DNA from: Rhodocyclaceae bacterium
Lineage (GTDB): Bacteria > Pseudomonadota > Gammaproteobacteria > Burkholderiales > Rhodocyclaceae
Length of the DNA: 64,000 nucleotides
Direction: 5' to 3'
Assembly: GCA_028713915.1 (NCBI GenBank)
Contig: JAQTNK010000017.1
Coordinates: forward strand, 1-64,000
Shown here piece after piece: positions 26,897 through 36,439 of this stretch. Position numbers and translations under genes: made by a program. Positions within the stretch are counted from its first letter, which is position 1. Each line of letters begins with the position of its first letter. Below the pieces are notes generated by a model. That model was not told the origin of the DNA. It did not search any database and was given only the letters and a program-made list of their open reading frames with translations.

Positions 26897-27906
26897 CGCC
26901 GCGTGCCCTGCTTGCCCTGCCGTGCCTGTTCGCGCTTGCCGCATGCGGCGAACCGCCGCCGCCGCCGGCAACGGCCGCGGTGGTGAAGACGATCATCGCC
27001 GGCGCGCAACCGGCGTCCGTCGTCAGGACCTACAGCGGCGAAGTTCGCGCCCGCCATGAGACCACCTTGGCTTTTCGCGTCGGCGGCAAGATCGTCGAGC
27101 GCCTCGTCGATGTCGGCGCGGTGGTGCGGCCCGGGCAGGTGCTGGCGCGCATCGATCCGGCCGATCTGGCGCTGCAGGCCGGGCAGGCCGAGGCGCAGCG
27201 CGCCTTGGCGGAGGCCGATGCCCGGCGCTATCGCGATCTGCGGACGAAGAACTTCATCAGCCAATCGGCGCTCGACGCGAAGGAGACGGCCTTGCAAACG
27301 GCCGGCGCGCAAGCGGCGCTGGCGCGCAACCAGTCGGCCTATGCGGTGCTGCGGGCGGACAAGGCCGGCGCCATCGCCCAGGTATTGGCCGAACCGGGCC
27401 AGGTGGTGGCGGCGGGGCAGGGCGTGTTCCGCCTGGCCGAAGCCGGCGCGGTCGAAGTCGCCATCGCCGTGCCCGAATCCGGCCTGGCCGGCCTCAAGCC
27501 GGGGCTGCCGGCGCAGGTTGGCTTCTGGGCCGAGCGCAAGCCGCTCCCCGCCAGGCTGCGCGAACTTTCGCCGGTCGCCGATCCGGCGACGCGCACGTAT
27601 GCCGTGCGCGTCGCGCTGACGGCGGCCGATCCAGCGGTCGCGCTGGGCATGACGGCGACGGTGCGCTTTGCGCAGGACGGCGGCGATGCCCTGGTCGTAC
27701 CGCAGGCGGCGATCTTCCAGCAAGGGCAGCAGCCGGCGGTCTGGGTGGTCGGCGCCGACAACGCCGTGACCTTGCGCGCGGTCGTCCTCGGCAGCTACGA
27801 CGACGCCGGCGCGACCGTAACCGCCGGCCTCAAGCCCGGCGAGCGCATCGTCGCCGCCGGCGTGCATAAGCTCCATGCCGGCCAGAAGGTGCGGCCGCTG
27901 CAATGA
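26893..27906 (+). CDS. RND efflux periplasmic adaptor lipoprotein
   Basis: The 337-aa membrane fusion protein has a lipobox (LFALAAC, Cys18), a biotinyl-lipoyl-like domain (TLAFRVGGKIVERLVDVGAVVRPGQVLARID), a short alpha hairpin (residues about 95-155) and beta-barrel and proximal domains. It links the inner-membrane pump to an outer-membrane channel, probably the TolC encoded 4 kb downstream. It is coupled to the pump gene by an ATGA overlap. Confidence 0.93.
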   Translation: MTPRALLALPCLFALAACGEPPPPPATAAVVKTIIAGAQPASVVRTYSGEVRARHETTLAFRVGGKIVERLVDVGAVVRPGQVLARIDPADLALQAGQAEAQRALAEADARRYRDLRTKNFISQSALDAKETALQTAGAQAALARNQSAYAVLRADKAGAIAQVLAEPGQVVAAGQGVFRLAEAGAVEVAIAVPESGLAGLKPGLPAQVGFWAERKPLPARLRELSPVADPATRTYAVRVALTAADPAVALGMTATVRFAQDGGDALVVPQAAIFQQGQQPAVWVVGADNAVTLRAVVLGSYDDAGATVTAGLKPGERIVAAGVHKLHAGQKVRPLQ

Positions 27907-30900
27907 AGAAGATCAACCTCTCGGAGTGGTCGATCGAACATCCGTCGATGGTCATGTACCTGATGGTCGTGCTGATGATCGCGGGCGCGCTCTCCTATTT
28001 CAAGCTGGGCCGCGCCGAGGATCCCGATTTCACCTTCAAGGTCATGGTCGTGCGCACGCTGTGGCCGGGCGCGACGGCAACGGAAGTCGAGAACGAACTC
28101 ACCGAGCGCATCGAGAAGAAGCTCCAGGAAACGCCGTGGATCGACGTGCTGCGCTCGGCCTCGAAGCCGGGCGAATCGCTGGTGTTCGTGATCCTCAAGG
28201 ACTACACGCCGAAGGCCGAGGTGCCGGAATCCTGGCGCCAGGTGCGCAAGAAGCTCGATGACCTGCAAAGCACGCTGCCCGCGGGCGTGCAGGGACCGTT
28301 CCCGAACGACGAGTTCGGCGACGTCTCGGTGTCGATTTACGCCCTGACCGGCGACGGCTTCGATCTCGGCGCGCTGCGCGCCGAAGCCGACCGCATCGCG
28401 CGCGAACTCTACCGCGTGCCCGACGTCAAGAAAGTCGAGCTGCTCGGCGTCCAGGACGAAAAGATCTACGTCGAGGCGATCCCGGCCCGGCTCGCTTCGC
28501 TGGGCCTCACGCCCGCCGCGGTCTTCGACGCCATGCAGCGCCAGAACGTCGTGACGCCGGCCGGCTTCGTCGAAACGGCCAGCGACCGCGTGCGCCTGCG
28601 CGTCTCCGGTCCCTTCGCTGCCGTGGCGAAGATCCGCGACACGGATCTCGCCGTCGGCGGGCGCCATTTCCGCCTCGGCGACATCGCGACGGTGAGCCGC
28701 GGGTTCGCCGATCCGCCGAGCCCGCGCATGCGCGTCGCCGGCAAGGATGCCATTGGCATCGCCGTCGTCATGGCGAAGGGCGGCGACGTGATCCGCCTCG
28801 GCGCCAACCTGAAGCAGGAAATGCAGCGCCTGCAGGCCGACCTGCCGGCCGGCATCGACGTCCATGTCGTCGCCGACCAGCCCGAGATCGTCAAGAGTTC
28901 CATCGAGCTCTTCGTCGAGTCGCTGGCGGAGGCCATCGCCATCGTCCTCGCCGTGTCCTTCCTCAGCCTCGGCCTGCGCACCGGCACGGTCGTGGCGCTG
29001 TCGATTCCGCTGGTGCTGGCCATCGTCTTCCTGCTGATGCGCATCTTCGGCATCGACTTGCAGCGCATCTCTCTCGGGGCGCTGGTGATCGCGCTGGGCC
29101 TTCTCGTCGATGACGCCATCATCGCCGTCGAGATGATGGTGGTGAAGATGGAGCAAGGCTTCGACCGCGCCAAGGCGGCCACCTTCGCCTACACGTCGAC
29201 GGCGTTTCCGATGCTGACCGGCACCCTGATCACCGCCGCCGGCTTCACGCCGGTGGGCTTCGCGCGCTCGGCCGCGGGCGAGTACACGTTCTCGATCTTC
29301 GCCGTCGTGACGATTGCGCTGCTGGTGTCGTGGCTGGTGGCCGTCGTCTTTACGCCGTTCATCGGCTACAAGCTGCTCGATGCCGGCAAGCTGCTCAAGT
29401 ACGGCGCCGAGCATCACGGCGACATTTACGATACGCCCTTCTACCGCCGCTTCCGCGCCGTGCTGGTGTGGTGCCTGCGCCGCCGCTGGCTCGTCATCGG
29501 CGCCACGGTGGCGTTGTTCGCCATCGCCATGGTCGCCTTCAAGGTGGGCGTGCAGAAGCAGTTCTTCCCGGCCGCCAGCCGCGCGGAACTGCTGATCGAA
29601 TTGTGGCCGCCGCAAGGCGCCTCGCTGCTGGCGACCGACGCCGAGACCAAGCGCGTCGAGGCGCTGCTCGCCGGCGATGCCGCCGTCGTCAGCTCTTCCG
29701 CCTACGTCGGCAACGGCGCGCCGCGCTTTTTCCTGTCGCTCGACCAGCAGCTGTTCGCCGACAATTTCGCCCAGCTGGTCATCGTCACCAAAGGCATCGA
29801 GCAGCGCGAAGACCTCAAGCGCCGCCTGGAAGAGCGCTTCGCCGCGCCGGATTTCTCGTCCCTGCGCGCGCGCGTGCTGCGGCTCGAAAACGGCCCGCCG
29901 GTGGGCTATCCGGTGCAGTTCCGCGTCATGGGCGACGACCTCGAAAGCCTGCGCCGCGTCGCCGGCCAGGTGGCGGACGTGATGCGCGCCCACCCGAATC
30001 TGCAGGACGTGCAGTACGACTGGAACGAGAAGGTCAAGTCGGTGCGCGTCGACATCGACCAGGATCGCGCACGCCTGCTCGGCGTCTCGAGCCAGGATAT
30101 TGCGCTCGCGCTGCAGGGCTGGCTGGTCGGCACGACGATCACCCAGTACCGCGAGAACGACCAGCTGATCGATGTCGTCTGGCGGGCGTCCGGCGCCGAT
30201 CGCGGCTCGCTCGACCGCCTGCCCGATCTCGACGTCGTCGCCGCCGGCGGACGCCACGTGCCGCTCGCCCAGTTGGCGCGGCTCAAGCCCGAGCTCGAAG
30301 AGGGCATCATCTGGCGACGCGACCGCTTGCCGACCATCACCGTGCGCTCCGACATCGTCGGCAACCGGCAGGCGCCGATGATTTCGGCGGAACTCGAGCC
30401 GCGGCTCGATGCGATCCGGGCGACGCTGCCGCCGGGCTTTCGCATCGAGACGGGCGGCACCGTCGAGGAGTCGGCCAAGGGCGAGGACTCCATCAAGGCC
30501 GTCGTGCCGGTCATGGTGCTGGGCGTGATCACCTTGCTGATGATGCAGCTGCAAAGCGTCGGGCGGACCTTCATGGTGCTGCTCACCGCGCCGCTCGGCC
30601 TGATCGGCGTGGCCGCGGCGCTGCTGGTGTTCCGCGTGCCTTTCGGCTTCGTCGCCAACCTCGGCGTCATCGCGCTGATGGGCATGATCCTGCGAAACTC
30701 GGTGATCCTGGTCGACCAGATCAGGCAGGACGAGACGGCCGGCAAGAGCACCTGGGAGGCCATCGTCGGCTCGACCGTGCGCCGCTTCCGCCCCATCGTG
30801 CTGACGGCCGCGGCCGCCATCCTCGCCATGATCCCGCTCACCCGGCAGGTGTTCTGGGGGCCGATGGCCGTGGCGATCATGGGCGGATTGATATTCGCGA

Positions 30901-30965
30901 CGGCGCTGACCTGCCTGTTCCTGCCGGCGCTTTATGCCGCTTGGTACCGGGTGGAGGAAGAGTAA
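27903..30965 (+). CDS. RND-family efflux pump, inner membrane
   Basis: The 1020-aa protein has the RND plan: a first membrane helix near residue 20, two large periplasmic loops, and about 12 helices. The motif LLVDDAIIAVEMM (Asp403-Asp404) in the fourth helix is the proton-relay pair. Overall it looks like the AcrB/MexB-related 'efflux RND transporter permease' group with compact loops. Substrates are not predictable from sequence. Confidence 0.93.
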   Translation: MKKINLSEWSIEHPSMVMYLMVVLMIAGALSYFKLGRAEDPDFTFKVMVVRTLWPGATATEVENELTERIEKKLQETPWIDVLRSASKPGESLVFVILKDYTPKAEVPESWRQVRKKLDDLQSTLPAGVQGPFPNDEFGDVSVSIYALTGDGFDLGALRAEADRIARELYRVPDVKKVELLGVQDEKIYVEAIPARLASLGLTPAAVFDAMQRQNVVTPAGFVETASDRVRLRVSGPFAAVAKIRDTDLAVGGRHFRLGDIATVSRGFADPPSPRMRVAGKDAIGIAVVMAKGGDVIRLGANLKQEMQRLQADLPAGIDVHVVADQPEIVKSSIELFVESLAEAIAIVLAVSFLSLGLRTGTVVALSIPLVLAIVFLLMRIFGIDLQRISLGALVIALGLLVDDAIIAVEMMVVKMEQGFDRAKAATFAYTSTAFPMLTGTLITAAGFTPVGFARSAAGEYTFSIFAVVTIALLVSWLVAVVFTPFIGYKLLDAGKLLKYGAEHHGDIYDTPFYRRFRAVLVWCLRRRWLVIGATVALFAIAMVAFKVGVQKQFFPAASRAELLIELWPPQGASLLATDAETKRVEALLAGDAAVVSSSAYVGNGAPRFFLSLDQQLFADNFAQLVIVTKGIEQREDLKRRLEERFAAPDFSSLRARVLRLENGPPVGYPVQFRVMGDDLESLRRVAGQVADVMRAHPNLQDVQYDWNEKVKSVRVDIDQDRARLLGVSSQDIALALQGWLVGTTITQYRENDQLIDVVWRASGADRGSLDRLPDLDVVAAGGRHVPLAQLARLKPELEEGIIWRRDRLPTITVRSDIVGNRQAPMISAELEPRLDAIRATLPPGFRIETGGTVEESAKGEDSIKAVVPVMVLGVITLLMMQLQSVGRTFMVLLTAPLGLIGVAAALLVFRVPFGFVANLGVIALMGMILRNSVILVDQIRQDETAGKSTWEAIVGSTVRRFRPIVLTAAAAILAMIPLTRQVFWGPMAVAIMGGLIFATALTCLFLPALYAAWYRVEEE

Positions 30966-31040
30966 AATCGCCTGCCCATGCCCGTTGCCGTCTCTTGCGG
31001 CGGAACTAACATACGAAGTACTAGCGAGTAGAGTCGTGCC

Positions 31041-31694
31041 ATGAATTTCGAGCAGGCCCGCTTCAATATGATCGAGCAGCAACTGCGTCCCTGGGAGGTC
31101 CTGGACGCGGCAGTGCTCGACTTGCTGTCCCTGGTCAAGCGCGAGGAATTCGTGCCGCCGGCGTGGCGCAATCTGGCCTATGCCGACCTGGAAGTGCCGC
31201 TCGGTCATGGCGCCGCCATGCTGGCGCCCAAGGTCGAAGCACGCGCCCTGCAGGCGCTTGGCTTGCGCAAGCGCGAGAAGGTGCTCGAAATCGGCGCCGG
31301 CTCGGGCTATTTCGCCGCCCTGCTGGCGGCGCGCGCCGAGCATGTCTGGACCGTCGAAATCGTGCCGCCGCTGGCCGAGCAGGCGCGCGCGAATCTGCAG
31401 CGCCAGGGTGTGGCCAACGCCGTGGTGGAAACCGGCGACGGCGCGCGCGGCTGGCCCGCGCACGCGCCTTACGACGCGATCGTGGTGTCGGGCGCGCTGC
31501 CCGTCGTGCCCGACGCCATGCTGGCGCAACTCAAGATCGGCGGCCGCCTCTTCGCCGTCGTCGGCGCGGCGCCGGCGATGACGGCGCGCCTGATCGTGCG
31601 CGAAGCGGAACACGCCTATCGCAGCGTCGGCCTCTTCGAAACGCAGGCAACGCCGCTGCAGAATGCGGCGCCGCCGGCGCGGGAGTTGATCTGA
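31041..31694 (+). CDS. Protein-L-isoaspartate O-methyltransferase-family protein
   Basis: The 217-aa protein has the SAM motif VLEIGAGSGYFAALLA and the PCMT-like N-terminal MIEQQLRPWEVLD. It could repair isoaspartyl residues, but this tolC-linked betaproteobacterial group is divergent and its substrate is not proven. It overlaps the rhodanese gene by one base and forms a unit with it and tolC. Confidence 0.85.
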   Translation: MNFEQARFNMIEQQLRPWEVLDAAVLDLLSLVKREEFVPPAWRNLAYADLEVPLGHGAAMLAPKVEARALQALGLRKREKVLEIGAGSGYFAALLAARAEHVWTVEIVPPLAEQARANLQRQGVANAVVETGDGARGWPAHAPYDAIVVSGALPVVPDAMLAQLKIGGRLFAVVGAAPAMTARLIVREAEHAYRSVGLFETQATPLQNAAPPARELI

Positions 31695-32017
31695 TGCGGC
31701 AATTGACGCCACCGCAGCTGCACGACTGGCTCGCCGATCCGGCGCGGCAGAAACCCGTGCTGCTGGACGTGCGCGAGCCGTGGGAAGTGGAAGCCTGCCG
31801 CTTCGCCGGCGCGACGAGCATGCCGATGCGCGCGGTGCCGGCCCGCTACCGCGAACTCGACCGCGATGCCGAATTGGTGGTCGTTTGCCATCATGGCGCG
31901 CGCAGCTACCAGGTGGCGATGTTCCTCGAACAGCAGGGATTCACCAACCTCTATAACCTCTACGGCGGCGTGGCCGCCTGGGCGCAGCAAGTCGATCCGA
32001 CGATGCCCACCTATTGA
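31694..32017 (+). CDS. Rhodanese-like domain protein
   Basis: The 107-aa single-domain protein has the sulfurtransferase active loop CHHGARS with Cys65 and the N-terminal LLDVREPWE motif. It may transfer persulfide sulfur in the cytoplasm, since no signal peptide is present. It sits between the PCMT-like gene and tolC, an arrangement common in betaproteobacteria. Confidence 0.9.
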   Translation: MRQLTPPQLHDWLADPARQKPVLLDVREPWEVEACRFAGATSMPMRAVPARYRELDRDAELVVVCHHGARSYQVAMFLEQQGFTNLYNLYGGVAAWAQQVDPTMPTY

Positions 32018-32029
32018 GCGGAGAACGGC

Positions 32030-33418
32030 ATGAAGAAGAAGACGGATTCTCAGGGAAAGCTCACGCGCCGCGGGCGTCATGCGAGAACCCGGATGCTCGT
32101 CGCGGTGCTGGCCGCCGGGCTCGCTGCAGGCACGGCCTGGGGCGCCGACTTGATCACGGTCTATCGCGACGCCCTCGCCTATGACGCCCAATTCGCGTCG
32201 GCCAAGGCCAGCGTCGAAGCCGGGCGCGAGAAGCTGCCGCAGGGACGTGCGGGACTTCTGCCGACCATCGGCCTGTCCGGCAATACCACCTGGAACGATA
32301 TCGACTACACGCTGCGCGGCACCGCGGGAACGTCGGTCAAGTACAACACCAACGGCTGGACGGCAACCCTGTCGCAGCCGTTGTTTCGCTGGCAGAACTG
32401 GCTTGCCTACAACCAGGGCGAATTGCAGGTGGTGCAGGCCGAGGCCCAGTTCGGCGCGGCCAGGCAGGACCTGATCGTGCGCGTCGCCCAGGCCTATTTC
32501 GACGTCCTGCTCGCCCAGGAAGCGCTGGCCACGACGCGGGCGCAGAAGGCGGCCATTGGCGAACAACTCGAAGCGGCCAAGCGCAACTTCGAGGTCGGCA
32601 CGGCGACGATCACCGACACCAACGAGGCGCAGTCGCGCTACGACCTGGCCGTCGCCCAGGAAATCGCCGCCGAAAGCGACCTGCTGGTCAAGCATCAGGC
32701 GCTGCGCCAGATCGTCGGCAAGGATCACGAGTTCCTCAAGAACCTCAGAGCCAATGTCCTGATCGGCCGCCCGCAACCGGACAACATGGACGCCTGGGTG
32801 GAAACGGCCGAGAGCGGCAATCCGTCCGTGCTGCTGTCCAAGGCCGGGCTCGAGATCGCGGCGCTCGAAGCGAAGAAGCAGCGCGCCGGGCATTATCCGA
32901 CCGTTGACCTGGTGGCCACGCGCGGGCGCGCATCCCAGAGCGCCACCATCGTTCCCATCCCCGGTTTTGGCGCCATCCCGGGCAGCGACACGGACAGCAC
33001 GACGGTCGGCGTGCAGCTGGCGATCCCGATTTTCTCCGGCGGCCTGGTCTCGTCCCGCGACCGCGAGGCGGTGTCCCTGCGCGAGAAAGCGGCCGCCGAC
33101 CTCGACAACGCCCGCCGCAGCGCCGCACTGCAGGCGCGGCAGTCCTATCTCGGCGTGACGTCGGGGCTTTCGCAGGTGAAGGCGTACGAGGCCGCGCTGA
33201 TTTCCTCGCAGTCGTCGCTCGACTCGAACAAGCTCGGTTACGAAGTCGGCGTGCGCATCAACATCGACGTGTTGAACGCCCAAGGCCAGCTCTACGACAC
33301 GCGCCAGAAGCTCGCCAAGGCGCGGCTCGACACGCTCAGTGCGCAGTTGAAGCTCAAGGCCGCGGCCGGCAACCTCACTGAAGACGACCTCGTCGCCATC
33401 AACGCGCTGCTGGAATAA
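32030..33418 (+). CDS. tolC: TolC-family outer membrane efflux channel
   Basis: The 462-aa protein has a signal peptide (hydrophobic residues about 22-37 ending AWGAD after a basic stretch) and two outer-membrane-efflux repeats, with long coiled-coil helices (such as LLAQEALATTRAQKAAIGEQLEAAKRNFEVGTATITDTNEAQSRYDLAVAQE). It starts like E. coli TolC (DLITVYRDALAYDAQF). It would serve the RND pump upstream and type I exporters. Its 3' end overlaps the convergent waaA end by 20 bp. Confidence 0.93.
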   Translation: MKKKTDSQGKLTRRGRHARTRMLVAVLAAGLAAGTAWGADLITVYRDALAYDAQFASAKASVEAGREKLPQGRAGLLPTIGLSGNTTWNDIDYTLRGTAGTSVKYNTNGWTATLSQPLFRWQNWLAYNQGELQVVQAEAQFGAARQDLIVRVAQAYFDVLLAQEALATTRAQKAAIGEQLEAAKRNFEVGTATITDTNEAQSRYDLAVAQEIAAESDLLVKHQALRQIVGKDHEFLKNLRANVLIGRPQPDNMDAWVETAESGNPSVLLSKAGLEIAALEAKKQRAGHYPTVDLVATRGRASQSATIVPIPGFGAIPGSDTDSTTVGVQLAIPIFSGGLVSSRDREAVSLREKAAADLDNARRSAALQARQSYLGVTSGLSQVKAYEAALISSQSSLDSNKLGYEVGVRINIDVLNAQGQLYDTRQKLAKARLDTLSAQLKLKAAAGNLTEDDLVAINALLE

Positions 33419-34658
33419 AGCGCTCGATCAGCGCGACATTGCGCGCCGTGGCGCCGCGGTGACTGGCGGCGAAGGCCTTGCCCTTGTTGCCGATGTCACG
33501 GCGCCGGGCGTCGTCGGCGAGCAGGGCCGTGGCCGTCGCGACCAGTGCTGGCGCGTCGCTCACGGCCAGCGCCGCGCCGCAGGCCAGCGCTGCCTGCGCC
33601 GCATCGCGGAAATTGAAAATCGATGGGCCGATCAGCACGGGCGTGCCGACCGCGCAGGGTTCGATGAGGTTCTGGCTGCCGTAATCGAGCAGGCTGCCGC
33701 CGACGAAGGCGACATCGGCGGCGGCATAGTAGGCGAACATCTCGCCCATGCTGTCGCCGATCCAGATATCCGTGTCGGCGGCAACGGCGCCCTCCGCCGA
33801 ACGCCGGCAGACCTTGTAGCCCCTGGCGGCGGCGAGCGCGGCGACCGCGGCGAAGCGCTGCGGATGGCGCGGCACGATGACGAGCAGGGCGCCGTTCTTC
33901 GTCCCGGCTTTCCAGGCGTCGAGTATCAGGGCTTCTTCGCCTTCGCGCGTGCTGGCGCAGAGGAAGATGGGGCGAGCGCCGCAACGCCGCCGGAATTCCT
34001 GCGCGCGCAGCAACTGTTCAGCCGGCGGCTCGATGTCGAACTTGAGGTTGCCGAAGACAGCGACGTCGTTCGCCCCCAGGTCGGCGAGGCGGCGCGCATC
34101 GTCGCTGCCGACGGCGGAGATCGCGCTCAAGCCCGCCAGGGCCTGGCGCGTCAGTCGCGGGAAGCGCGCATAGCGCCGCGCCGACTTTTCCGAGAGCCGC
34201 GCATTGACGAGCAGCAGCGGCACGCCGGCGGCGCGGCAGGCGGCGATGGCGTTGGGCCAGAGTTCCGTTTCCATGATGATGCCGACCTGCGGCCGGAAGT
34301 GGCGCAGGAAGCGGCGCGTCGCCCAGGGCGTGTCGTAGGGCAGGTAGCAGCGCGCGACGTCGGCGCCGAACAAGTCCGTCGACGTCTGTCGGCCGGTCGG
34401 CGTCATGTGGCTGAGAAGAATGCGGTGGCCGGGGTAGCGCGCGCGCAGGGCGGCCACCAGCGGTTGCGCGGCGCGGGTCTCGCCGACCGAGACGGCGTGA
34501 ATCCAGATCGTCGGCGCTTGTTCCGCCGCGGCGAAAAAACCGAAGCGCTCGCTCCAGTGGTGCAGGTATTGCGGCTGGCGCCGCGCCCGCCACAGCAGGT
34601 GCAGCGCAGCCCACGGCAGCAGGGCGAAAATGATGATGGAATAAAGAAAGCGCGGCAT
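33399..34658 (-). CDS. waaA: 3-deoxy-D-manno-octulosonic acid (Kdo) transferase
   Basis: The 419-aa GT30 enzyme adds Kdo to lipid A. It has an N-terminal membrane anchor (LYSIIIFALLPWAALHLLW), the catalytic-region motif VSVGETRAAQPLV, METELWPN and the C-terminal VGGSLLDYGSQNLIEP nucleotide-sugar site. Length matches E. coli KdtA (425 aa). Its ATG overlaps the waaC stop. Confidence 0.95.
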   Translation of the reverse strand: MPRFLYSIIIFALLPWAALHLLWRARRQPQYLHHWSERFGFFAAAEQAPTIWIHAVSVGETRAAQPLVAALRARYPGHRILLSHMTPTGRQTSTDLFGADVARCYLPYDTPWATRRFLRHFRPQVGIIMETELWPNAIAACRAAGVPLLLVNARLSEKSARRYARFPRLTRQALAGLSAISAVGSDDARRLADLGANDVAVFGNLKFDIEPPAEQLLRAQEFRRRCGARPIFLCASTREGEEALILDAWKAGTKNGALLVIVPRHPQRFAAVAALAAARGYKVCRRSAEGAVAADTDIWIGDSMGEMFAYYAAADVAFVGGSLLDYGSQNLIEPCAVGTPVLIGPSIFNFRDAAQAALACGAALAVSDAPALVATATALLADDARRRDIGNKGKAFAASHRGATARNVALIERFIPAAR

Positions 34659-35623
34659 CAGCCCAACAGCGCGAGCGCGGCGGCGACGACTTCGCCCGCA
34701 GTGGGCGGCGCGTCGCGGCCGCCGAGATTGACGGCCTGCGGCCCGGCGTGGACGCCGGTGAGTTGCGGGTCGGACGCGCAGAACAGCGCCAGCGTCGGCC
34801 GGCCCAGCGCCGCCGCCAGATGGACGAGGCCGGTATCGACGCCGACGACCAGTTGCGCGCCGGCCAGGACTTCGGCAAGCTCGGCCAGCCCCAGCGTCGG
34901 CGCCGCGACGGCGCGTCCGAGGCGAGCGGCCAGGTGCGCCGCGCGCTGGCGTTCTTCGCCGCTGCCGCCCGGCAGCACGCAAACGAGGCCGGAGGCGACC
35001 AGCGCCAGGCCGAGCGCATGCCAGTCGGGATCAGGCCACAGCTTGTCGGCGCGCGAGGTGGCCGTGAGCAGCACGGCGTAATCCTTCTTCGGCAGCCACT
35101 GCGCCGACAGGGGCGGCGCGGCGATGCCGTAATCGAGCGTCAAGTCGACGACGTAGCCGGCGGCCGCGGCGGCCAGGCGCCGGTTGCGCTCGACGGCATG
35201 GAGCGGGCGCGGAATGTCGAAGGCGGCGTCATAGAAGCGCGCCGCAAGCGCCTCGCGCACCGTCGCGCGGCTGAAGCCGCAGCGGCGTCCGCCGGCCGCG
35301 AGGCGTGCCTGGCCGACGATCAGGCCGCTCTTCAGCAAGCCTTGCGTATCGATGACCAGATCGTAGGCGTGCTCTTGCAAGGCGCGCCGGAAGGCGGCGA
35401 TCTGCGTCCAGGTGGCGGGCGACAGCAGGCTGCGCCGCCAGCGGCGGACGGCCACGGGCAGGACGCGGTCGACGGCCGGGTGCAGGCGCGGCAGCGCCGC
35501 GAAGGACTCCTCCACGACCCAGTCGATTTTTGCGTCGGGGAAATGCCGTGCGAGATCGCTGACCACGGGCAGATTGTGGACGACGTCGCCGAGCGAGGAA
35601 GTTTTGACGAGAAGGATGCGCAT
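34658..35623 (-). CDS. waaC: LPS heptosyltransferase I
   Basis: The 321-aa GT9 enzyme adds the first heptose to Kdo in the LPS inner core. It shows the N-terminal RILLVKTSSLGDVVHNLP, LVIDTQGLLKSGLI and the donor-site VVGVDTGLVHLAAALGRPTLALF. Its presence implies a heptose-containing core. The divergent waaE-like gene begins 57 bp away. Confidence 0.95.
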   Translation of the reverse strand: MRILLVKTSSLGDVVHNLPVVSDLARHFPDAKIDWVVEESFAALPRLHPAVDRVLPVAVRRWRRSLLSPATWTQIAAFRRALQEHAYDLVIDTQGLLKSGLIVGQARLAAGGRRCGFSRATVREALAARFYDAAFDIPRPLHAVERNRRLAAAAAGYVVDLTLDYGIAAPPLSAQWLPKKDYAVLLTATSRADKLWPDPDWHALGLALVASGLVCVLPGGSGEERQRAAHLAARLGRAVAAPTLGLAELAEVLAGAQLVVGVDTGLVHLAAALGRPTLALFCASDPQLTGVHAGPQAVNLGGRDAPPTAGEVVAAALALLG

Positions 35624-35680
35624 GGCCGATTGCGGCGCCAGAACGTACAATGGCACCCCGCCCGCGATTATAGCCGTCCC

Positions 35681-36439
35681 ATGCCCGCTGCCCGGCAGCC
35701 AGTTTCCGCCGTCCTCATCACCCGCAATGCCGCCTCGCAGATCGAGGCTTGTCTGCGCTCGCTCGATTTCTGCGACGAAATCGTCGTCGTGGATTCGGGC
35801 AGCGACGACGGCACGAGCGAGTTGGCGCAAGGATTGGGTGCCCGCGTGATCCAGGCCGCCTGGCGCGGCTTCGGGCCGCAGAAGCAGTTCGCCGTCGAGC
35901 AGGCGCAGCACGACTGGGTGCTGTGCATCGACGCCGATGAGCGCGTGAGCGAGGCGCTGCGTGCGAGCATCGAAGCGGCGCTCGGCGCACCGGTTCGACA
36001 CGCCTTTCGCTTCGCGCGCTGCAACCGCTTCATGGGCCGCTACCTGCGCCACGGCGAAGGATATCCGGACTGGAGCCTGCGCCTGTTCGACCGCCGCCAT
36101 GCGCGCTGGTCGGAGGATGTGGTGCATGAGAAGGTGATTGCCGAAGGCGAGGTGGGCACGCTCAAGGGCGACCTGATGCATGATTCGGCGGAAACGCTGG
36201 AGGGTTATCTCGCCAAGCAGAATCGCTATACGACGCTGGCGGCGGAGGCGGCGATAGCCAGAGGCAAGCGGGCCACGGCTGCGCGCATCCTGTTCGCCCC
36301 TCTCGTACGATTCATCAAATTCTATTTTCTGCGTCTTGGCTTTCTCGATGGGCTGCCGGGCCTTGTACACATCATGATCGGCTGCGGCAATAGCTTCGCC
36401 AAGTATGCGAAAATGGTAAGTTTCGTGGTGGAGAAATAG
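35681..36439 (+). CDS. waaE: Family 2 glycosyltransferase, WaaE/KdtX-like
   Basis: The 252-aa GT2 enzyme has [20 protein letters not shown], the [10 protein letters not shown] nucleotide motif, a DADE metal motif (CIDADERVS) and the WaaE-like tail ([23 protein letters not shown]). WaaE enzymes add glucose to the first core heptose. It marks the end of the high-GC core region; its stop overlaps the GTG of the next gene (TAGTG). Confidence 0.88.
   Translation: MPAARQPVSAVLITRNAASQIEACLRSLDFCDEIVVVDSGSDDGTSELAQGLGARVIQAAWRGFGPQKQFAVEQAQHDWVLCIDADERVSEALRASIEAALGAPVRHAFRFARCNRFMGRYLRHGEGYPDWSLRLFDRRHARWSEDVVHEKVIAEGEVGTLKGDLMHDSAETLEGYLAKQNRYTTLAAEAAIARGKRATAARILFAPLVRFIKFYFLRLGFLDGLPGLVHIMIGCGNSFAKYAKMVSFVVEK

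Noticed and set aside
27795-31712. A 1305-codon minus-strand open frame opposite the RND pump
   Set aside because: It is a long shadow of the GC-rich pump gene with His/Arg/Asp-rich, domain-free sequence.
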